A DNA stretch of 64,000 nt from JADJOY01 sp016713535 [NCBI: Deltaproteobacteria bacterium]. GTDB lineage: Bacteria > JADJOY01. This document shows positions 9,832 through 19,561 of this stretch, in pieces. Position 1 is the stretch's first letter, and each line of letters opens with the position of its first letter. Made by a program: the position numbers and the translations under genes. Under the pieces are notes generated by a model. That model made no database searches. It was not told the DNA's origin and saw nothing but the letters and a program-made list of their open reading frames with translations. The stretch is from assembly GCA_016713535.1 (NCBI GenBank), contig JADJOY010000028.1:108434-172433 (forward strand), read 5' to 3'.

Positions 9832-10208
9832 TCAGCGCCCGAACACGCGGCGGTTCCGCGGTCGCCCGAGCGCCGACTCGAGCAGCGCACGATCTCGCAG
9901 GCCCGAATCGCCGCCGTGCTCCGCGATCCGCCGGCGATGAATCGCCGGCTCGATCTCGGCGCGTGGCCGGGTCGGATCCCCGCCCACCGACCGACTCCGC
10001 CAGCTTGCCGAAGCACGTCGCGGCCCTCGCGCATGATGCGCTCGGGCTCGGCGAACTGGGACGCGACCTCCGGATCGACGTGCGTCAGCTCGATCTCGTC
10101 CTGCGTGGCAACCAGAACGAGCGTGTCGCCCTTGCCGACGTGGAGTCGCTTCAGGGCCTCCTTCGCCAGCACCACACCGGTGGAATGCCCGATCGTCGTG
10201 AGCTTCAC
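9813..10208 (-). CDS. AbrB/MazE-type antitoxin with an aberrant C-terminal extension
   Basis: The first about 67 residues (KLTTIGHSTGVVLAKEALKR, then LHVGKGDTL and IMREGRDVLRQ) are a classic SpoVT/AbrB swapped-hairpin antitoxin of the kind paired with Doc. Normal members end within a few residues of DVLRxLA. Here the frame runs on for about 60 Arg/Ser-rich residues that antisense the Doc frame, which suggests a frameshift near 10003. The start is probably the GTG at 10208, with GGGAGA about 15 nt upstream; no ATG fits. It forms a decayed toxin-antitoxin pair with the Doc remnant. Confidence 0.6.
   Translation of the reverse strand: MKLTTIGHSTGVVLAKEALKRLHVGKGDTLVLVATQDEIELTHVDPEVASQFAEPERIMREGRDVLRQAGGVGRWAGIRPGHAPRSSRRFIAGGSRSTAAIRACEIVRCSSRRSGDRGTAACSGADARPRT
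9832..9987 (-). pseudogene. Truncated Doc (death-on-curing) toxin remnant
   Basis: About 51 codons from a GTG. The peptide IAEHGGDSGLRDRALLESAL followed by GRP is the highly characteristic N-terminal helix region of Doc-type Fic toxins, where the family reads IAEHGG...R(D/E).GLLESAL.RP. Full Doc is about 125 aa and carries the catalytic HxFx(D/N)GN(K/R) motif. Here the frame stops soon after RPRN and no Fic motif follows. It lies directly downstream of an AbrB-type antitoxin, the expected order for this toxin-antitoxin class. Almost certainly non-functional. Confidence 0.65.
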
Positions 10209-10320
10209 CTTGGTGATCGTGAGTCTCCCGCGGAGAGGATGACGATCGGTCGAACGGAGCGCTCGCCCACAGCCCGAGATGGTCGAGCACGACGCCGCGA
10301 TCCGCTAACCTTCGCGCCCC

Positions 10321-12110
10321 ATGGCAACTCCTCCTGTCGATCGACCCGTGGTGCGCGATCCGCGCCGGCTGCGGCCGGCGCTCGCTCCATCCTGCCCTTC
10401 GTGCGGCCCTACAAGGCGGCCGTCGCGGGAGCGTTCACGGCGCTGGTGTTCACGGCGGGCTGCACGCTCGCGATCGGCCAGGGCCTCAAGTTCATGATCG
10501 ACCGCGGGCTCGCCACCGGCTCGCCCGAGATGCTGCGCCAGAGCGTCGGCTGGTTCCTGGTCGTGGTCGTGCTCATGGCGGCCGGCACCTTCACGCGCTT
10601 CTTCCTGGTGTCGTGGCTCGGCGAGCGCGTGAGCGCCGATCTCAGGCGCGCGGTCTTCGACCACGTGGTCGAGCTCGAGCCCGCCTTCTTCGAGACCAAC
10701 TCGCCGCGCGAGATCCAGACCCGCATCACCGCCGACACCACCTTGCTCGAGACCGTGATCGGCTCGTCGGTGTCGATCGCGCTCCGGAATCTGCTCACGT
10801 TCCTGGGCGGGCTGGTGTTGCTCTTCGTGACCGATCCCGAGCTCACCGGCACGGTGCTCGCGTGCGTGCCGCTGGTGATCGCGCCGATCCTGATCTTCGG
10901 CCGGCGCGTGCGGCGGCTCTCGCGGGCGAGCCAGGACCGCGTCGCGGACGTCGGCGCCTTCGTCGGCGAGACGCTGGGCAGCATCAAGATCGTGCAGGCC
11001 CACAACCACGAGCCGCTCGACCGCGCGGCATTCGGCATGCGCGTCGAGTCGGCGTTCGCCGCAGCGGTGCGGCGCATCCGCCAGCGCGCGGTCCTCACGA
11101 CGGTGGTGATCGTGCTGGTGCTCGGCGCGGTGGGCTTCCTGATCTGGCAAGGCGGCAACGACGTGCTCGCGGGGCGTATCAGCGGCGGCGAACTGGCCGC
11201 GTTCGTGTTCTACGCGATCATGGTCGGCGGCGCGGTGGGCGCGATCAGCGAGGTCTACGGCGACCTTCAGCGCGCCGCGGGTGCCACCGAGCGGCTCACC
11301 GAGCTGCTCGCCGTCGAGCCGCGCATCGCGAGCCCCGCCGCCCCGCGCGCGCTCGCCAGGCCGGTGCGTGGCGCGCTCGCCATCCAGGACATTCGCTTTG
11401 CCTACCCGTCCCGGCCGGAATCTCCCGCGCTCGCGGACCTCAGCCTGGAGATCGCCGCGGGCGAGCGCATCGCCGTCGTCGGCCCCTCGGGCGCGGGCAA
11501 GTCGACGCTCTTCGAGCTGTTGTTGCGCTTCTACGATCCGGCGCGCGGCTCCATCCTCCTCGACGGCCTCGACCTGCGCGAGCTTGCGCTCGACGAGCTG
11601 CGGCGCCACGTCGCCCTCGTCCCACAGCAGCCCACCCTCTTCAGCACCACCGTCGCCGAGAACATCCGCTACGGCCGCCCCGACGCCACCGACGCCGAGG
11701 TGCGCGCCGCGGCCGACGCCGCGTACGCGAGCGAGTTCATCGACCGGCTTCCCGAGGGCTACGCGAGCCACCTGGGCGAAGGCGGTGTCCGCCTCTCGGG
11801 CGGGCAGCGCCAGCGCATGGCGATCGCCCGTGCGCTGCTGCGCAACCCCGAGGTGCTGCTCCTCGACGAGGCGACCAGCGCGCTCGACGCGGAAAGCGAG
11901 GCGGTCGTGCAGCGCGCCCTCGACGTGCTGATGCGCGGGCGCACCAGCATCGTCATCGCGCACCGCCTCGCGACGGTCGTGGACGCGGATCGCACCGTGG
12001 TCCTCGACCAAGGCCGACTCGTCGCGGTCGGCACCCACGCCGAGCTGCTGCGGTCGTGCGCGCTCTATGCGCGGCTCGCCGAGCTCCAGTTCAGCGACGT
12101 GGCTGCCTGA
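10321..12110 (+). CDS. ABC transporter half-exporter (permease-ATPase fusion, subfamily B)
   Basis: A MsbA/ABCB-type exporter: about six transmembrane helices in residues 30-320 (VFTAGCTLAIGQGLKFMIDR, WFLVVVVLMAAGTFTRFFLV and others) followed by an ATPase domain. The ATPase has Walker A VVGPSGAGKSTLFELL, signature LSGGQRQRMAIARALL, Walker B EVLLLDEATSALD and switch IVIAHRLATV. The natural N-terminus from ATG 10321 (MATPPVDRPVVRDPRRLRPA) is out of frame with SILPFVRPYK. Adding one base near 10388 (CTCGCTCC to CTCCGCTCC) rejoins them, and the 10321-12110 length is one base short of a multiple of three. Likely a sequence error. Substrate unknown: lipid, peptide or drug. Confidence 0.85.
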
Positions 12111-12351
12111 CGCACGAGCGGCCACGCTCCATGTCGGCGTCCGCCGAGCGCCGGCGAGCGGCCTGGGTGCGCTCCGCGTGGCATGCGTTCTGAATGGGCC
12201 ACCCGATTTGGATCGCCCTTGCGCCGAACGGGCTGGAGGGCGGCGCTTCGTCGCCGCCGAAGCCGGGGGGACGCCGAGACCGGTCGCTACGAATCGTGAC
12301 GTTGCATATTGAGTGGGAAATGGCGGAGATCCAGCTCGAGAGGGAGAAGCC

Positions 12352-13743
12352 ATGAATCGCAGCCAGCACGCTCTTGCCCCACGCGCTCGCGCGATCGGGC
12401 GCTTCACGACCGCCGTCGTCCTCGCTCTGTTCTTCGCCGGCGCGCAGCTCCCGGCGTGCTGGTCGGTCACCGCGCTCGTGCCCCCCTACGGTTGCCCGGG
12501 CGAGCCGGTCACGATCCAGGGCTTCGGATTCGGCGCCGAGCAGGCGGAGAGCACCGTCACCTTCGGTGGCGTCGTCGCTGGCGAGGTGAGCGAGTGGACC
12601 GACACCTCGATCACGGTCCTGGTGCCGCCTGGTGTCAGTCCCGGTGCGGCGGCGGTCACCGTGAAGGGTGTCGCGGCGGCGACGCCGTTCCGCGTCATCG
12701 GCTGTCCGCTTCCGGGGATGGCGGCCGAGCGCCCCCGGATCGACGCCGACGGCGCAGGCCAAACACACATCGCGTTCGGGCAGGACTCGACGCTCCGCTA
12801 TCTCGCCGCCACCGAGGGGACCTTCGGCGAGCCCGAGGAGGTCGACGTGTTCCGCTCGGGCGGAGCCCTGGACCTCGCCGTCGGTCCCAGCGGTGAGCCC
12901 CAGATCGTCTACGACATCCCGGTCGCGCTCCCGTGGGTGTTCCCCTATACGTACGCCCGCTACATCCGGCGCGCAGCGGGCGTCTGGGGACCTCCGGCCA
13001 AGCTCTGTGGACGCGCGTCCGCCTTCGATCCCGTCACCTGCCAGCTCGATCGGGTGGCCGTCGGCCCCGACGACGTGCCGTCACTCGCCTGGCTCACCTA
13101 CGACGTCCGCTACACCTCCCGCTGGGTCGATCGGGTGGAGCTCGACGGCGGCACCTGGGTCTCCGACGAGATCGCACGAGGCGATTTCTTCGATTCGATC
13201 GCGAGCGTCGACGCGATCACCGACTCGTCGAACCGGGTCTGGCTCGCTCAGGTGCGGCCGTGGCTGTCCGGCTCGCCGCCCTACCCGTCCGGGACCCGCG
13301 TCACCCTCGGCAACCCACCCACGGCGCAGGTCGTGGAGACGACATCCGCCAGCTCGAGCACCTTCAGTCGTCCGGCGCTCGCCGAAGGGACCCATGCGAT
13401 CCACCTCTTGTGGCGCCGGGGGAGCGAGATCCGCGCCAGCCGGGCGGACCGCGCGACTGGACTGATCGCGGCCACCGAGGTCGTCACCACCCTGCCCGAC
13501 GGCGAGAAGCCACAACCGATCGTCACCGCCGATCCAGACGGCGGCGATGCCGCCCTGATCTTGTGGCTCCAGGCGGGCAAGGTCATGGGCGCATCCTTCG
13601 AGAGCGAGAGCGGCTCGTGGAGTGCGCCGTTCGTGGTGGCGTCGAATGCGGCGTCGACCCCGGACGCCACCACGCGCCGCGGGCGCACCGAGGTGGTGTG
13701 GCTCGGCGCGGCGAGCGACCTCCGCTACGCGACGCTCCCCTGA
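12352..13743 (+). CDS. Secreted IPT/TIG-domain protein
   Basis: A 463-aa exported protein. The ATG at 12352 has AGGGAGAAG just upstream and is preferred over the upstream in-frame start at 12313. Signal peptide covers residues 1 to about 32 (TTAVVLALFFAGAQLPAC). Residues about 40-105 form an IPT/TIG immunoglobulin-like domain (GEPVTIQGFGFG, STVTFGG, WTDTSITVLVPPG). The rest consists of repeated short beta-rich stretches of the type IDADGAGQTHIAFGQD, LAVGPSGEPQIVYD and VAVGPDDVPSLAWLT. These suggest a propeller-like fold. No catalytic motif was recognised. Confidence 0.7.
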   Translation: MNRSQHALAPRARAIGRFTTAVVLALFFAGAQLPACWSVTALVPPYGCPGEPVTIQGFGFGAEQAESTVTFGGVVAGEVSEWTDTSITVLVPPGVSPGAAAVTVKGVAAATPFRVIGCPLPGMAAERPRIDADGAGQTHIAFGQDSTLRYLAATEGTFGEPEEVDVFRSGGALDLAVGPSGEPQIVYDIPVALPWVFPYTYARYIRRAAGVWGPPAKLCGRASAFDPVTCQLDRVAVGPDDVPSLAWLTYDVRYTSRWVDRVELDGGTWVSDEIARGDFFDSIASVDAITDSSNRVWLAQVRPWLSGSPPYPSGTRVTLGNPPTAQVVETTSASSSTFSRPALAEGTHAIHLLWRRGSEIRASRADRATGLIAATEVVTTLPDGEKPQPIVTADPDGGDAALILWLQAGKVMGASFESESGSWSAPFVVASNAASTPDATTRRGRTEVVWLGAASDLRYATLP

Positions 13744-13754
13744 TCGCGGTCGCC

Positions 13755-13889
13755 GTGAACGCGGTGATCTACCTCGCGGCGGTGGTGCTCGCGGCGCCGT
13801 GTGTCTTGCTGGCGGCGTGGGTTCGCACCGTCGCCCGCGGCGCCGACCGGCCGCACGCCCGGACCGGCGTCGAGTCCCGGGCGCGCTGA
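13755..13889 (+). CDS. Possible single-pass small membrane protein
   Basis: A 44-aa frame from a GTG 12 nt after the preceding stop. One hydrophobic helix ([20 protein letters not shown]) is followed by an Arg-rich tail. The helix-then-positive-tail pattern is plausible for a small inner-membrane protein. No family was recognised, the GTG has no clear ribosome site, and coding in such GC-rich DNA can be accidental. Confidence 0.3.
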   Translation: MNAVIYLAAVVLAAPCVLLAAWVRTVARGADRPHARTGVESRAR

Positions 13890-13991
13890 GCGGCCGCCGT
13901 CCCGCGCCACCTGGCGCGCGCCGTCCCGCGGCCCCCGAAACGCTTCCCACCCCATACTCTCCTCGCGCATGTCGCGCTATGACTCTGGGTC

Positions 13992-15728
13992 ATGCACGGC
14001 GGCGACCTCATCGGCGATCTCCTGTCACGGCGCGGCGTTCCCGCGATCTTCACCCTCTGCGGTGGGCACATCTCGCCCATCCTCGTCGGCGCGAAGAAGC
14101 GCGGCATCCGCGTCGTCGACATGCGCGAGGAGGTCAACGCGGTGTTCGCGGCGGACGCGTGCGCGCGGCTCACGGGCAACGTGGGAGTCGCCGCCGTCAC
14201 CGCAGGACCCGGCGTGACCAACACCATCACCGCGATCAAGAACGCGCAGATGGCCGAGTCGCCTGTGCTGCTCCTGGGCGGCGCGACCGCGACGGTGCTG
14301 CGCGGGCGCGGCTCGCTCCAGGACATCGACCAGATCTCGATCCTCTCGCCCATCACCAAGTGGGCCACGCGCGTCTCCACGATCAAGAGCCTCGTCCCGA
14401 CCGTGGAGCGCGCGATGGACCTCGCGCTCTCGGGCGTACCCGGGCCGGTCTTCGTCGAAGTGCCGATCGACCTCCTCTACCCGGAGGAGATCGTCCGCAA
14501 GTGGACGATGGAAGAAGCGAAGATGAAGGGGCCGATCGGCGACGCGCTCCGGCTCTACCTGCGCGGCCACCTCTACCGTCAGTTCAACCAGCCGCACGTG
14601 CCGGTGCCGTCGCCCGAGCTTCCGGCGCTCGTCGACCTCACCGTCCCCGGCGACCCACGCGGCAAGCTCAAGGGCGTGGCGGACGCGCTCGGCAAGTCGC
14701 AGCGCCCGGTGCTGGTGATCGGCAGCCAGACGCTGGTCAACCAGCGCGATCCCGAGCGGATCGCGAACGCGGTCCGGGCGCTCGGCATCCCGACGTATCT
14801 CGGCGGCATGGGACGCGGGCTGCTCGGCCGCACCAGCGACATCCAGTTCCGCCACGAGCGCGGCAAGGCGCTGCGCGAGGCGGACCTGGTCATCGTCGCC
14901 GGCTTCCCGTTCGACTTCCGCCTCAAGTACGGCCAGGCGATCCCCAAGAGCGCCAAGCTCGTCGCCGCCAACCTGAGCGCCGGCACGCTGCGGAAGAACC
15001 GCATCCCGGACGTGGCGCTGCGGATGCACCCGGGCGAGATGCTGGTCGAGCTCGCGAAGCTCTCGCCGCGCTCGCCCGACCGCAGCGCCTGGTTCGAGAC
15101 CCTGACGGAGCGCGAGGCGAAGCGCGACGCCGAGATCGCCAAGGGCGACGCCAGCGCCGAGGGCCGCGTGGGCCCGCTCAAGTTCTTCCTCGAGCTCGAA
15201 AAGAAGCTCGCCGACGACGCGATCCTCGTGGCGGACGGTGGCGACTTCGTCGGCACCGGCTCGTACGTGCTGCGCCCGCGCGGCCCCCTCGCGTGGCTCG
15301 ATCCGGGCGTGTACGGGACGCTCGGCGTGGGCGGCGGCTTCGCCACCGGCGCCGCGGTGTGCCGGCCGAATGCCGAGGTGTGGATCCTGTGGGGCGACGG
15401 TTCGTCGGCCTACAGCCTCGCCGAGTTCGACACCTTCGTGCGCCACGGGCTCGCCCCCATCGCGGTGATCGGCAACGACGCGGCGTGGATGCAGATCGCC
15501 CGCGACCAGGTCGACCTGCTCGGCGACGATGTCGGCACGGTGCTGCGCGACACCCCCTACCACGATGTCGCCAAGGGCTACGGCGGCGTGGGGCTGGTGA
15601 TCGACGACGAGGCGAAGATCGGCGAGGTCCTCGACAAGGCGAAGAGCATCGCCAGGAAGGGCCGCCCGGTGTGCGTGAACGTGCTGCTCGCCAAGAGCGA
15701 CTTCCGCAAGGGCTCGATCTCGGTGTGA
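13992..15728 (+). CDS. TPP-dependent enzyme, ILVBL/HACL2-like (2-hydroxyacyl-CoA lyase-like)
   Basis: A 578-aa thiamine-diphosphate enzyme of the acetolactate synthase superfamily. It matches human ILVBL/HACL2 nearly end to end from memory: [61 protein letters not shown], then [18 protein letters not shown] and [10 protein letters not shown]. The catalytic Glu is at about residue 47 (MREEVNAVF). The TPP/Mg motif is [12 protein letters not shown]...GND from about residue 468. Mammalian HACL2 cleaves 2-hydroxyacyl-CoA in fatty-acid alpha-oxidation and has an N-terminal membrane anchor, which is absent here. The role is inferred: 2-hydroxyacyl-CoA lyase or a related carboligase. A small-subunit ilvN partner is not present. 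Confidence 0.85.
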   Translation: MHGGDLIGDLLSRRGVPAIFTLCGGHISPILVGAKKRGIRVVDMREEVNAVFAADACARLTGNVGVAAVTAGPGVTNTITAIKNAQMAESPVLLLGGATATVLRGRGSLQDIDQISILSPITKWATRVSTIKSLVPTVERAMDLALSGVPGPVFVEVPIDLLYPEEIVRKWTMEEAKMKGPIGDALRLYLRGHLYRQFNQPHVPVPSPELPALVDLTVPGDPRGKLKGVADALGKSQRPVLVIGSQTLVNQRDPERIANAVRALGIPTYLGGMGRGLLGRTSDIQFRHERGKALREADLVIVAGFPFDFRLKYGQAIPKSAKLVAANLSAGTLRKNRIPDVALRMHPGEMLVELAKLSPRSPDRSAWFETLTEREAKRDAEIAKGDASAEGRVGPLKFFLELEKKLADDAILVADGGDFVGTGSYVLRPRGPLAWLDPGVYGTLGVGGGFATGAAVCRPNAEVWILWGDGSSAYSLAEFDTFVRHGLAPIAVIGNDAAWMQIARDQVDLLGDDVGTVLRDTPYHDVAKGYGGVGLVIDDEAKIGEVLDKAKSIARKGRPVCVNVLLAKSDFRKGSISV

Positions 15729-15734
15729 CGCGGC

Positions 15735-15755
15735 GGGCGGGCGCAGGGCCCGCCC
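15735..15755 (+). repeat. GC-rich hairpin with CTAC tail, 3' of the TPP enzyme
   Basis: GGGCGGGC/GCCCGCCC, an 8-bp perfect stem with a 5-nt loop, begins 6 nt after the stop codon and is followed by CCTACG. Belongs to the same hairpin family as those at 4704, 7611, 15912 and 16000. Confidence 0.5.
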
Positions 15756-15911
15756 CTACGATACCCGCGACGTGACGGGCGGCCTCGGCGCCGGCCACCA
15801 CCGCCTCCGCCTCCGCGCCGTGACGTGGCGGCCGGCACGGCGCCCACCGCCACCGTGGCGTGGTGGCCGGCACGGGCGCCCGGCCCCCACCGTCACCCTG
15901 ACGTGACTCGG

Positions 15912-15934
15912 CGGGCGGGTGCACGGCCCGCCCG
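15912..15934 (+). repeat. GC-rich hairpin, isolated family member
   Basis: CGGGCGGG/CCCGCCCG, an 8-bp stem with a 7-nt loop, followed by TACGG. It lies in the middle of the gap between two genes instead of beside a stop codon, which argues that the family can be a dispersed repeat as well as a 3'-end signal. Confidence 0.45.
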
Positions 15935-15999
15935 TACGGCCATCGCGACGTGGGATGCCGCGGGTTTCGAAACGCCGCTCACGGCCGGTTCGGTTCGTA

Positions 16000-16022
16000 G
16001 GGGCGGGGCCTGTCCCCGCCCC
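16000..16022 (-). repeat. GC-rich hairpin 3' of the YjbR-family gene
   Basis: GGGGCGGGG/CCCCGCCCC, a 9-bp stem with a 5-nt loop. Read on the minus strand it lies 9 nt after the YjbR gene's stop codon and ends in CCCTACG, the same arrangement and polarity as the element 3' of the TPP enzyme. Confidence 0.5.
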
Positions 16023-16031
16023 CCTCGAGCG

Positions 16032-16403
16032 CTACTTCCCCGCCAGCCACCCCTTCACGAGCTTCTTGGGCGCCACGGCGCGGAAGCTCTCCTCGATCCA
16101 CTCCTCGAGGAGGGCGATCGGTACGCTCTCGCGGGGCGCGAAGCGCGCACTCACCCAGCCGCTCTTACCGAGCCCGTAGCCGGTCGGCGACGCGAACGGC
16201 AGGTGCAGCGCCGCGCCACCCGACTCGGGGAGCTTCGCCGAGAGCGAGAGCCCGCCGTCGTCGCTCGACAGGAACACGATCACCTTGCCGCGCACCTTGA
16301 TGGCGGCGTGTCCCCACGGGTTGTCCTCGTGGGTCTCGGGCAGACCGAGGGCGAAGAGACGCAGCCGCTCCCCGTCCGGCGTGAGGGGTGGATTCGCGGG
16401 CAT
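16032..16403 (-). CDS. MmcQ/YjbR-family protein
   Basis: A 123-aa protein. The sequence [20 protein letters not shown] is followed by [25 protein letters not shown], a [14 protein letters not shown] stretch, and [20 protein letters not shown]. This is the full-length pattern of the MmcQ/YjbR (CyaY-like fold) family. The family is often described as DNA-binding, but the molecular role is poorly defined. It sits 28 bp downstream of ilvD on the same strand and may be co-transcribed. Confidence 0.75.
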   Translation of the reverse strand: MPANPPLTPDGERLRLFALGLPETHEDNPWGHAAIKVRGKVIVFLSSDDGGLSLSAKLPESGGAALHLPFASPTGYGLGKSGWVSARFAPRESVPIALLEEWIEESFRAVAPKKLVKGWLAGK

Positions 16404-16431
16404 CCGGGCTCGACCTGATTCGCCTTCGGGC

Positions 16432-18111
16432 TCAGAGCTCCGTCTTCATCACCGCGCCGGCCGACGCGTTGGAGACGAGCAGCGCGTAGCGCCTGAGCCA
16501 CGAAGAGCTCACCGCCTTCTTGACCGGCGCCCACGCGGCGCGGCGCTTCGCGAGCTCCTCTTCGGTGACCCCGAGCACGAGCGTGCGCTCGTCCACGTCG
16601 AGCGTGATCGTGTCGCCGTCCTTCACCAGTGCGATGGTTCCGCCCTCGGCCGCCTCCGGCGACACGTGACCGATGCAGGCGCCGCGGGTGGCGCCAGAGA
16701 AGCGCCCGTCGGTGACCAGGCCGACCGACTCGCCGAGCCCCATGCCCATGATCATGGACGTGGGCGCCAGCATCTCGACCATCCCGGGTCCGCCCTTCGG
16801 CCCCTCGTAGCGGATCACCACCACGTGGCCGGGCTTCACCCGACCACCCTTGATGCCCTCGAGCGCCGCGTCCTGGGAGTCGAAACAGACCGCCTGGCCG
16901 CTGAAGCGGCGCATTGACGCCTGGATGCCGGCGGTCTTCACCACCGCGCCCTCGGTGGCCAGGTTGCCGAACAGCACCGCGAGCCCGCCGACCGGCGAGT
17001 ACGGCGCCTCGAGCGTTCGGATGATGGCGCGGTCCTTCACCTCGGCGCCCGCGATGCGCTCGCCGACGGTCTCGCCCGTGACCGTGAGTGCCCCCGTGCG
17101 CACCAGATCGTCGCGTCGCGCCACTTCCTTCAGGACGGCCGGCACTCCACCGGCGGTGTGCACGTCCTCGATGTGCACGGTGGAGAGCGACGGCGCGATC
17201 TTTGCCACGTGGGCGACCCGCCGCGAGAGCGCCTGAAGATCGCGCAGCCCGTAGTCCACGCTGGCTTCGCGGGCGATCGCGAGCATGTGCAGCACGGTGT
17301 TGGAGGATCCGCCCATCGCGAGGTCGACCACCATCGCGTTGTGGATGGCGTCGGCCGTGACGATGTTGCGCATACGGAAGCGCTCGTCGCCCGCGATCTC
17401 CACGGCACGGCGCGCGGCGCTCCTGAGAAGCGCCTCGCGTTCGGGAGTGAGTGCCAGCACGGTGCCGTTACCCGGCAGCGCGATGCCCATCGCCTCGCAC
17501 AGCACGTTCATCGAGTTCGCGGTGAACATGCCCGAGCACGAGCCGCCCGACGGGCAGGCGTTGCACTCGATCTCCTCGAGCTCCGCGTCGCTGATCTGGC
17601 CGAGCGCGCGCTTGCCGACCGCCTCGAACGCGGTGTTGAGGTCGATCGCGGTGCCGTCCTTGAGGTGGCCGGCGCGCATCGGCCCGCCCGAGCAGAAGAC
17701 CGTGGGCACGTCGACGCGCAGTGCGCCCATCACCATCCCCGGCACGATCTTGTCGCAGTTGGGGATGCACAAGAGCGCGTCGAGCCGGTGCGCGTTCATC
17801 ATCGTCTCGATGGAATCGGCGATGAGCTCGCGCGACGGCAAGCTGTAGTGCATGCCCTCGTGGCCCATGGCGATGCCGTCGTCCACACCGATGGTGTTGA
17901 ACTCGAACGGCACGCCGCCGGCCTTGCGGATCTCGTCCTTCGCGATCCGCCCGTACTCCTGCAGGTAGAAGTGGCCGGGGATGATGTCGACGTGGCTGTT
18001 GGCGACGCCGATGAACGGCTTGTGGAAGTCCGCGTCGGTGAGGCCGGTGGCGCGCAGCAAGCTGCGGTGCGGGGCTCGCTCGAAACCCTTCTTGATGATG
18101 TCGCTTCGCAT
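16432..18111 (-). CDS. ilvD: Dihydroxy-acid dehydratase IlvD
   Basis: A 559-aa Fe-S dehydratase of branched-chain amino-acid synthesis: dihydroxyisovalerate and dihydroxymethylvalerate to the 2-keto acids. Motifs are VDDGIAMGH (about 77-84), [18 protein letters not shown] (Cys 115 and 119) and [18 protein letters not shown] (Cys 183, 186, 192). The position taken by TPCN in the [2Fe-2S] class reads IIPGH, so this resembles the E. coli-like class. I chose ATG 18111, giving the family length; an in-frame extension to 18276 would add about 55 unrelated residues and cross the divergent promoter region. A TATAGT -10-like box lies 6 nt before this ATG, with no Shine-Dalgarno. Confidence 0.93.
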   Translation of the reverse strand: MRSDIIKKGFERAPHRSLLRATGLTDADFHKPFIGVANSHVDIIPGHFYLQEYGRIAKDEIRKAGGVPFEFNTIGVDDGIAMGHEGMHYSLPSRELIADSIETMMNAHRLDALLCIPNCDKIVPGMVMGALRVDVPTVFCSGGPMRAGHLKDGTAIDLNTAFEAVGKRALGQISDAELEEIECNACPSGGSCSGMFTANSMNVLCEAMGIALPGNGTVLALTPEREALLRSAARRAVEIAGDERFRMRNIVTADAIHNAMVVDLAMGGSSNTVLHMLAIAREASVDYGLRDLQALSRRVAHVAKIAPSLSTVHIEDVHTAGGVPAVLKEVARRDDLVRTGALTVTGETVGERIAGAEVKDRAIIRTLEAPYSPVGGLAVLFGNLATEGAVVKTAGIQASMRRFSGQAVCFDSQDAALEGIKGGRVKPGHVVVIRYEGPKGGPGMVEMLAPTSMIMGMGLGESVGLVTDGRFSGATRGACIGHVSPEAAEGGTIALVKDGDTITLDVDERTLVLGVTEEELAKRRAAWAPVKKAVSSSWLRRYALLVSNASAGAVMKTEL

Positions 18112-18123
18112 GCCGTGACTATA
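18112..18123 (-). promoter_or_regulatory. Candidate -10 box immediately upstream of ilvD (possible leaderless transcript)
   Basis: TATAGT at 18123-18118 (5 of 6 to TATAAT) is followed by 6 nt and then the ilvD ATG. The start site would fall at or next to the A of ATG. The -35 region at 17-nt spacing is poor. No Shine-Dalgarno can fit between the box and the ATG. Confidence 0.35.
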
Positions 18124-18222
18124 GCTTCGAGCGCGGTCGATCACGCCTGGCGGCGCGGTTGATCGCGCGTCCGGGTCGGCCCATAGTCGTCGCGCCGCCA
18201 CCCCACCCGACGAGGACATCGA

Positions 18223-19527
18223 ATGCCCGCCCAGCACCCGCTCCGCGAAGCCGCGCCGACCGGCGAGCCCGGCCAACCCCCGCGACCCGCTCGGATGCTC
18301 TCGACCCGGATTGCGCGACTCGAGTGGCTACCGCCCGCCCTCGCGCGGCGGATCTTCGGGGCACCGCTCGCGCCGACCGCCGCCGAGTGGCGCGCGATCG
18401 AGGCTGCGCTGTGGCGCGGCGATCCCCCGATGGACGAGCTTGTCGCGTGGATGTTCGAGGATCGGCCGCGGGAGCGGAAGGCGAAGTTCGAGCGCGCACT
18501 CACCGGCGGCATCGAGTCGCTGCACGCCGCGCCCGAGCCGCTGCGCGCGTTCTTCGCGCTCGTCGATCGCGACCCGCCGTGGCTCGACCGCGAGCGGCTG
18601 CCGGCGGGGATCCGCGCCAGCCGGCTGGCGGGCGACGCCGGGTTCTACGTGCTCAGGGACCTCGCGCTGATGGGCGGCTATTCGTACTTCAACAGCATGA
18701 ACCACACACTCGCTCTCGCCGGCGCCCTGACGAAGGACACCGCGCTCCGGATCGGCGAGACCGGCAAGTGGCTGACCGACGTCACCGAGGACGGCGGCCT
18801 CGAGCGCTTCGGGCCAGGGTTCGTCAGCACGCTACGGGTGCGGCTCATCCACGCCCTGATCCGGCGCGCCGTGGCGCGCCGTCCCGAGTGGGACGCCGAG
18901 CGCTGGGGCGTCCCGATCAATCAGGTCGACATGCTCGCGACCTACCTCGCCTTCGGCCCGGTGTCGCTGCTCGGCGTGCGTCTCTTCGGAGTGCCGGTGG
19001 GCCGCGCGGACGCTGGCGCGGCGATGCACCTGTGGCGGTACGCGGGCCACCTCTCGGGCGTCGACGAGTCGTTCCTTGCTCGAACCGAGGGCGACGGACT
19101 TCGCAAGCTCTATCACACGTTCCTCACCCATCGCTGGCCCGACGACACCGCTCGCCGCCTCGGCACGGCGCTGCGCGACGAGCCGCTCCGCCGTTACGTC
19201 CCAGGGCACGAGGAGCGGCCGCGGCTCGCCGCGCTGCGACGACGGTTCGCGTACCACCAGGACCTGAGCAACACCTCGCTGATCCTGGGACCGTTGCGGC
19301 GCCGCCAGCTCGGTCTGCCGATCCTGACCCTTCCCTGGTATCCGATGCTCAGCTCGCCGATCCGGTTCGCCACGGTCTCCTACCACCGGCTCCGCGGCGG
19401 CGCGGTCCTCGAGGGCTACCTGGCGCGCAGCCGCACTCGCCAGCGCGCCCTCCTCGACAGCTACTTCGCGAACCGCGAGCACGACCTGCTCCGCCCCGGC
19501 GCCGACCACCCCGCGCACGTGGGGTGA
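18223..19527 (+). CDS. Oxygenase MpaB-family protein (DUF2236, latex-clearing-protein-like)
   Basis: A 434-aa protein with the family core: a long helical region containing [50 protein letters not shown] and [17 protein letters not shown]. The family includes rubber oxygenase Lcp (heme b) and fungal MpaB. The His in [11 protein letters not shown] is my candidate for the axial heme ligand (inference from family layout). No signal peptide is visible, so it is probably cytoplasmic or membrane-associated. It is divergent from ilvD. The substrate cannot be told from sequence; bacterial genomes of this type often carry several paralogs. Confidence 0.75.
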   Translation: MPAQHPLREAAPTGEPGQPPRPARMLSTRIARLEWLPPALARRIFGAPLAPTAAEWRAIEAALWRGDPPMDELVAWMFEDRPRERKAKFERALTGGIESLHAAPEPLRAFFALVDRDPPWLDRERLPAGIRASRLAGDAGFYVLRDLALMGGYSYFNSMNHTLALAGALTKDTALRIGETGKWLTDVTEDGGLERFGPGFVSTLRVRLIHALIRRAVARRPEWDAERWGVPINQVDMLATYLAFGPVSLLGVRLFGVPVGRADAGAAMHLWRYAGHLSGVDESFLARTEGDGLRKLYHTFLTHRWPDDTARRLGTALRDEPLRRYVPGHEERPRLAALRRRFAYHQDLSNTSLILGPLRRRQLGLPILTLPWYPMLSSPIRFATVSYHRLRGGAVLEGYLARSRTRQRALLDSYFANREHDLLRPGADHPAHVG

Positions 19528-19530
19528 GCT

Positions 19531-19556
19531 CGGCGCGGGGCGGGAGATCCGCGCCG
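19531..19556. terminator. Hairpin between convergent mpaB-like and arsM genes
   Basis: CGGCGCGG/CCGCGCCG, an 8-bp perfect stem with a 10-nt loop, lies exactly in the 34-bp gap between two converging stop codons. A bidirectional terminator is plausible. No U-tract on either side. Confidence 0.4.
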
Positions 19557-19561
19557 CCCGC

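Larger units (their letters stand above)
15756..16031. other. Repeat-rich intergenic region
   Basis: Between convergent genes. It contains two further members of the GC hairpin family and two imperfect copies of a GTGGCGGCCGGCACGG / GTGGTGGCCGGCACGGG unit near 15825-15870. No coding region was recognised. Confidence 0.45.
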
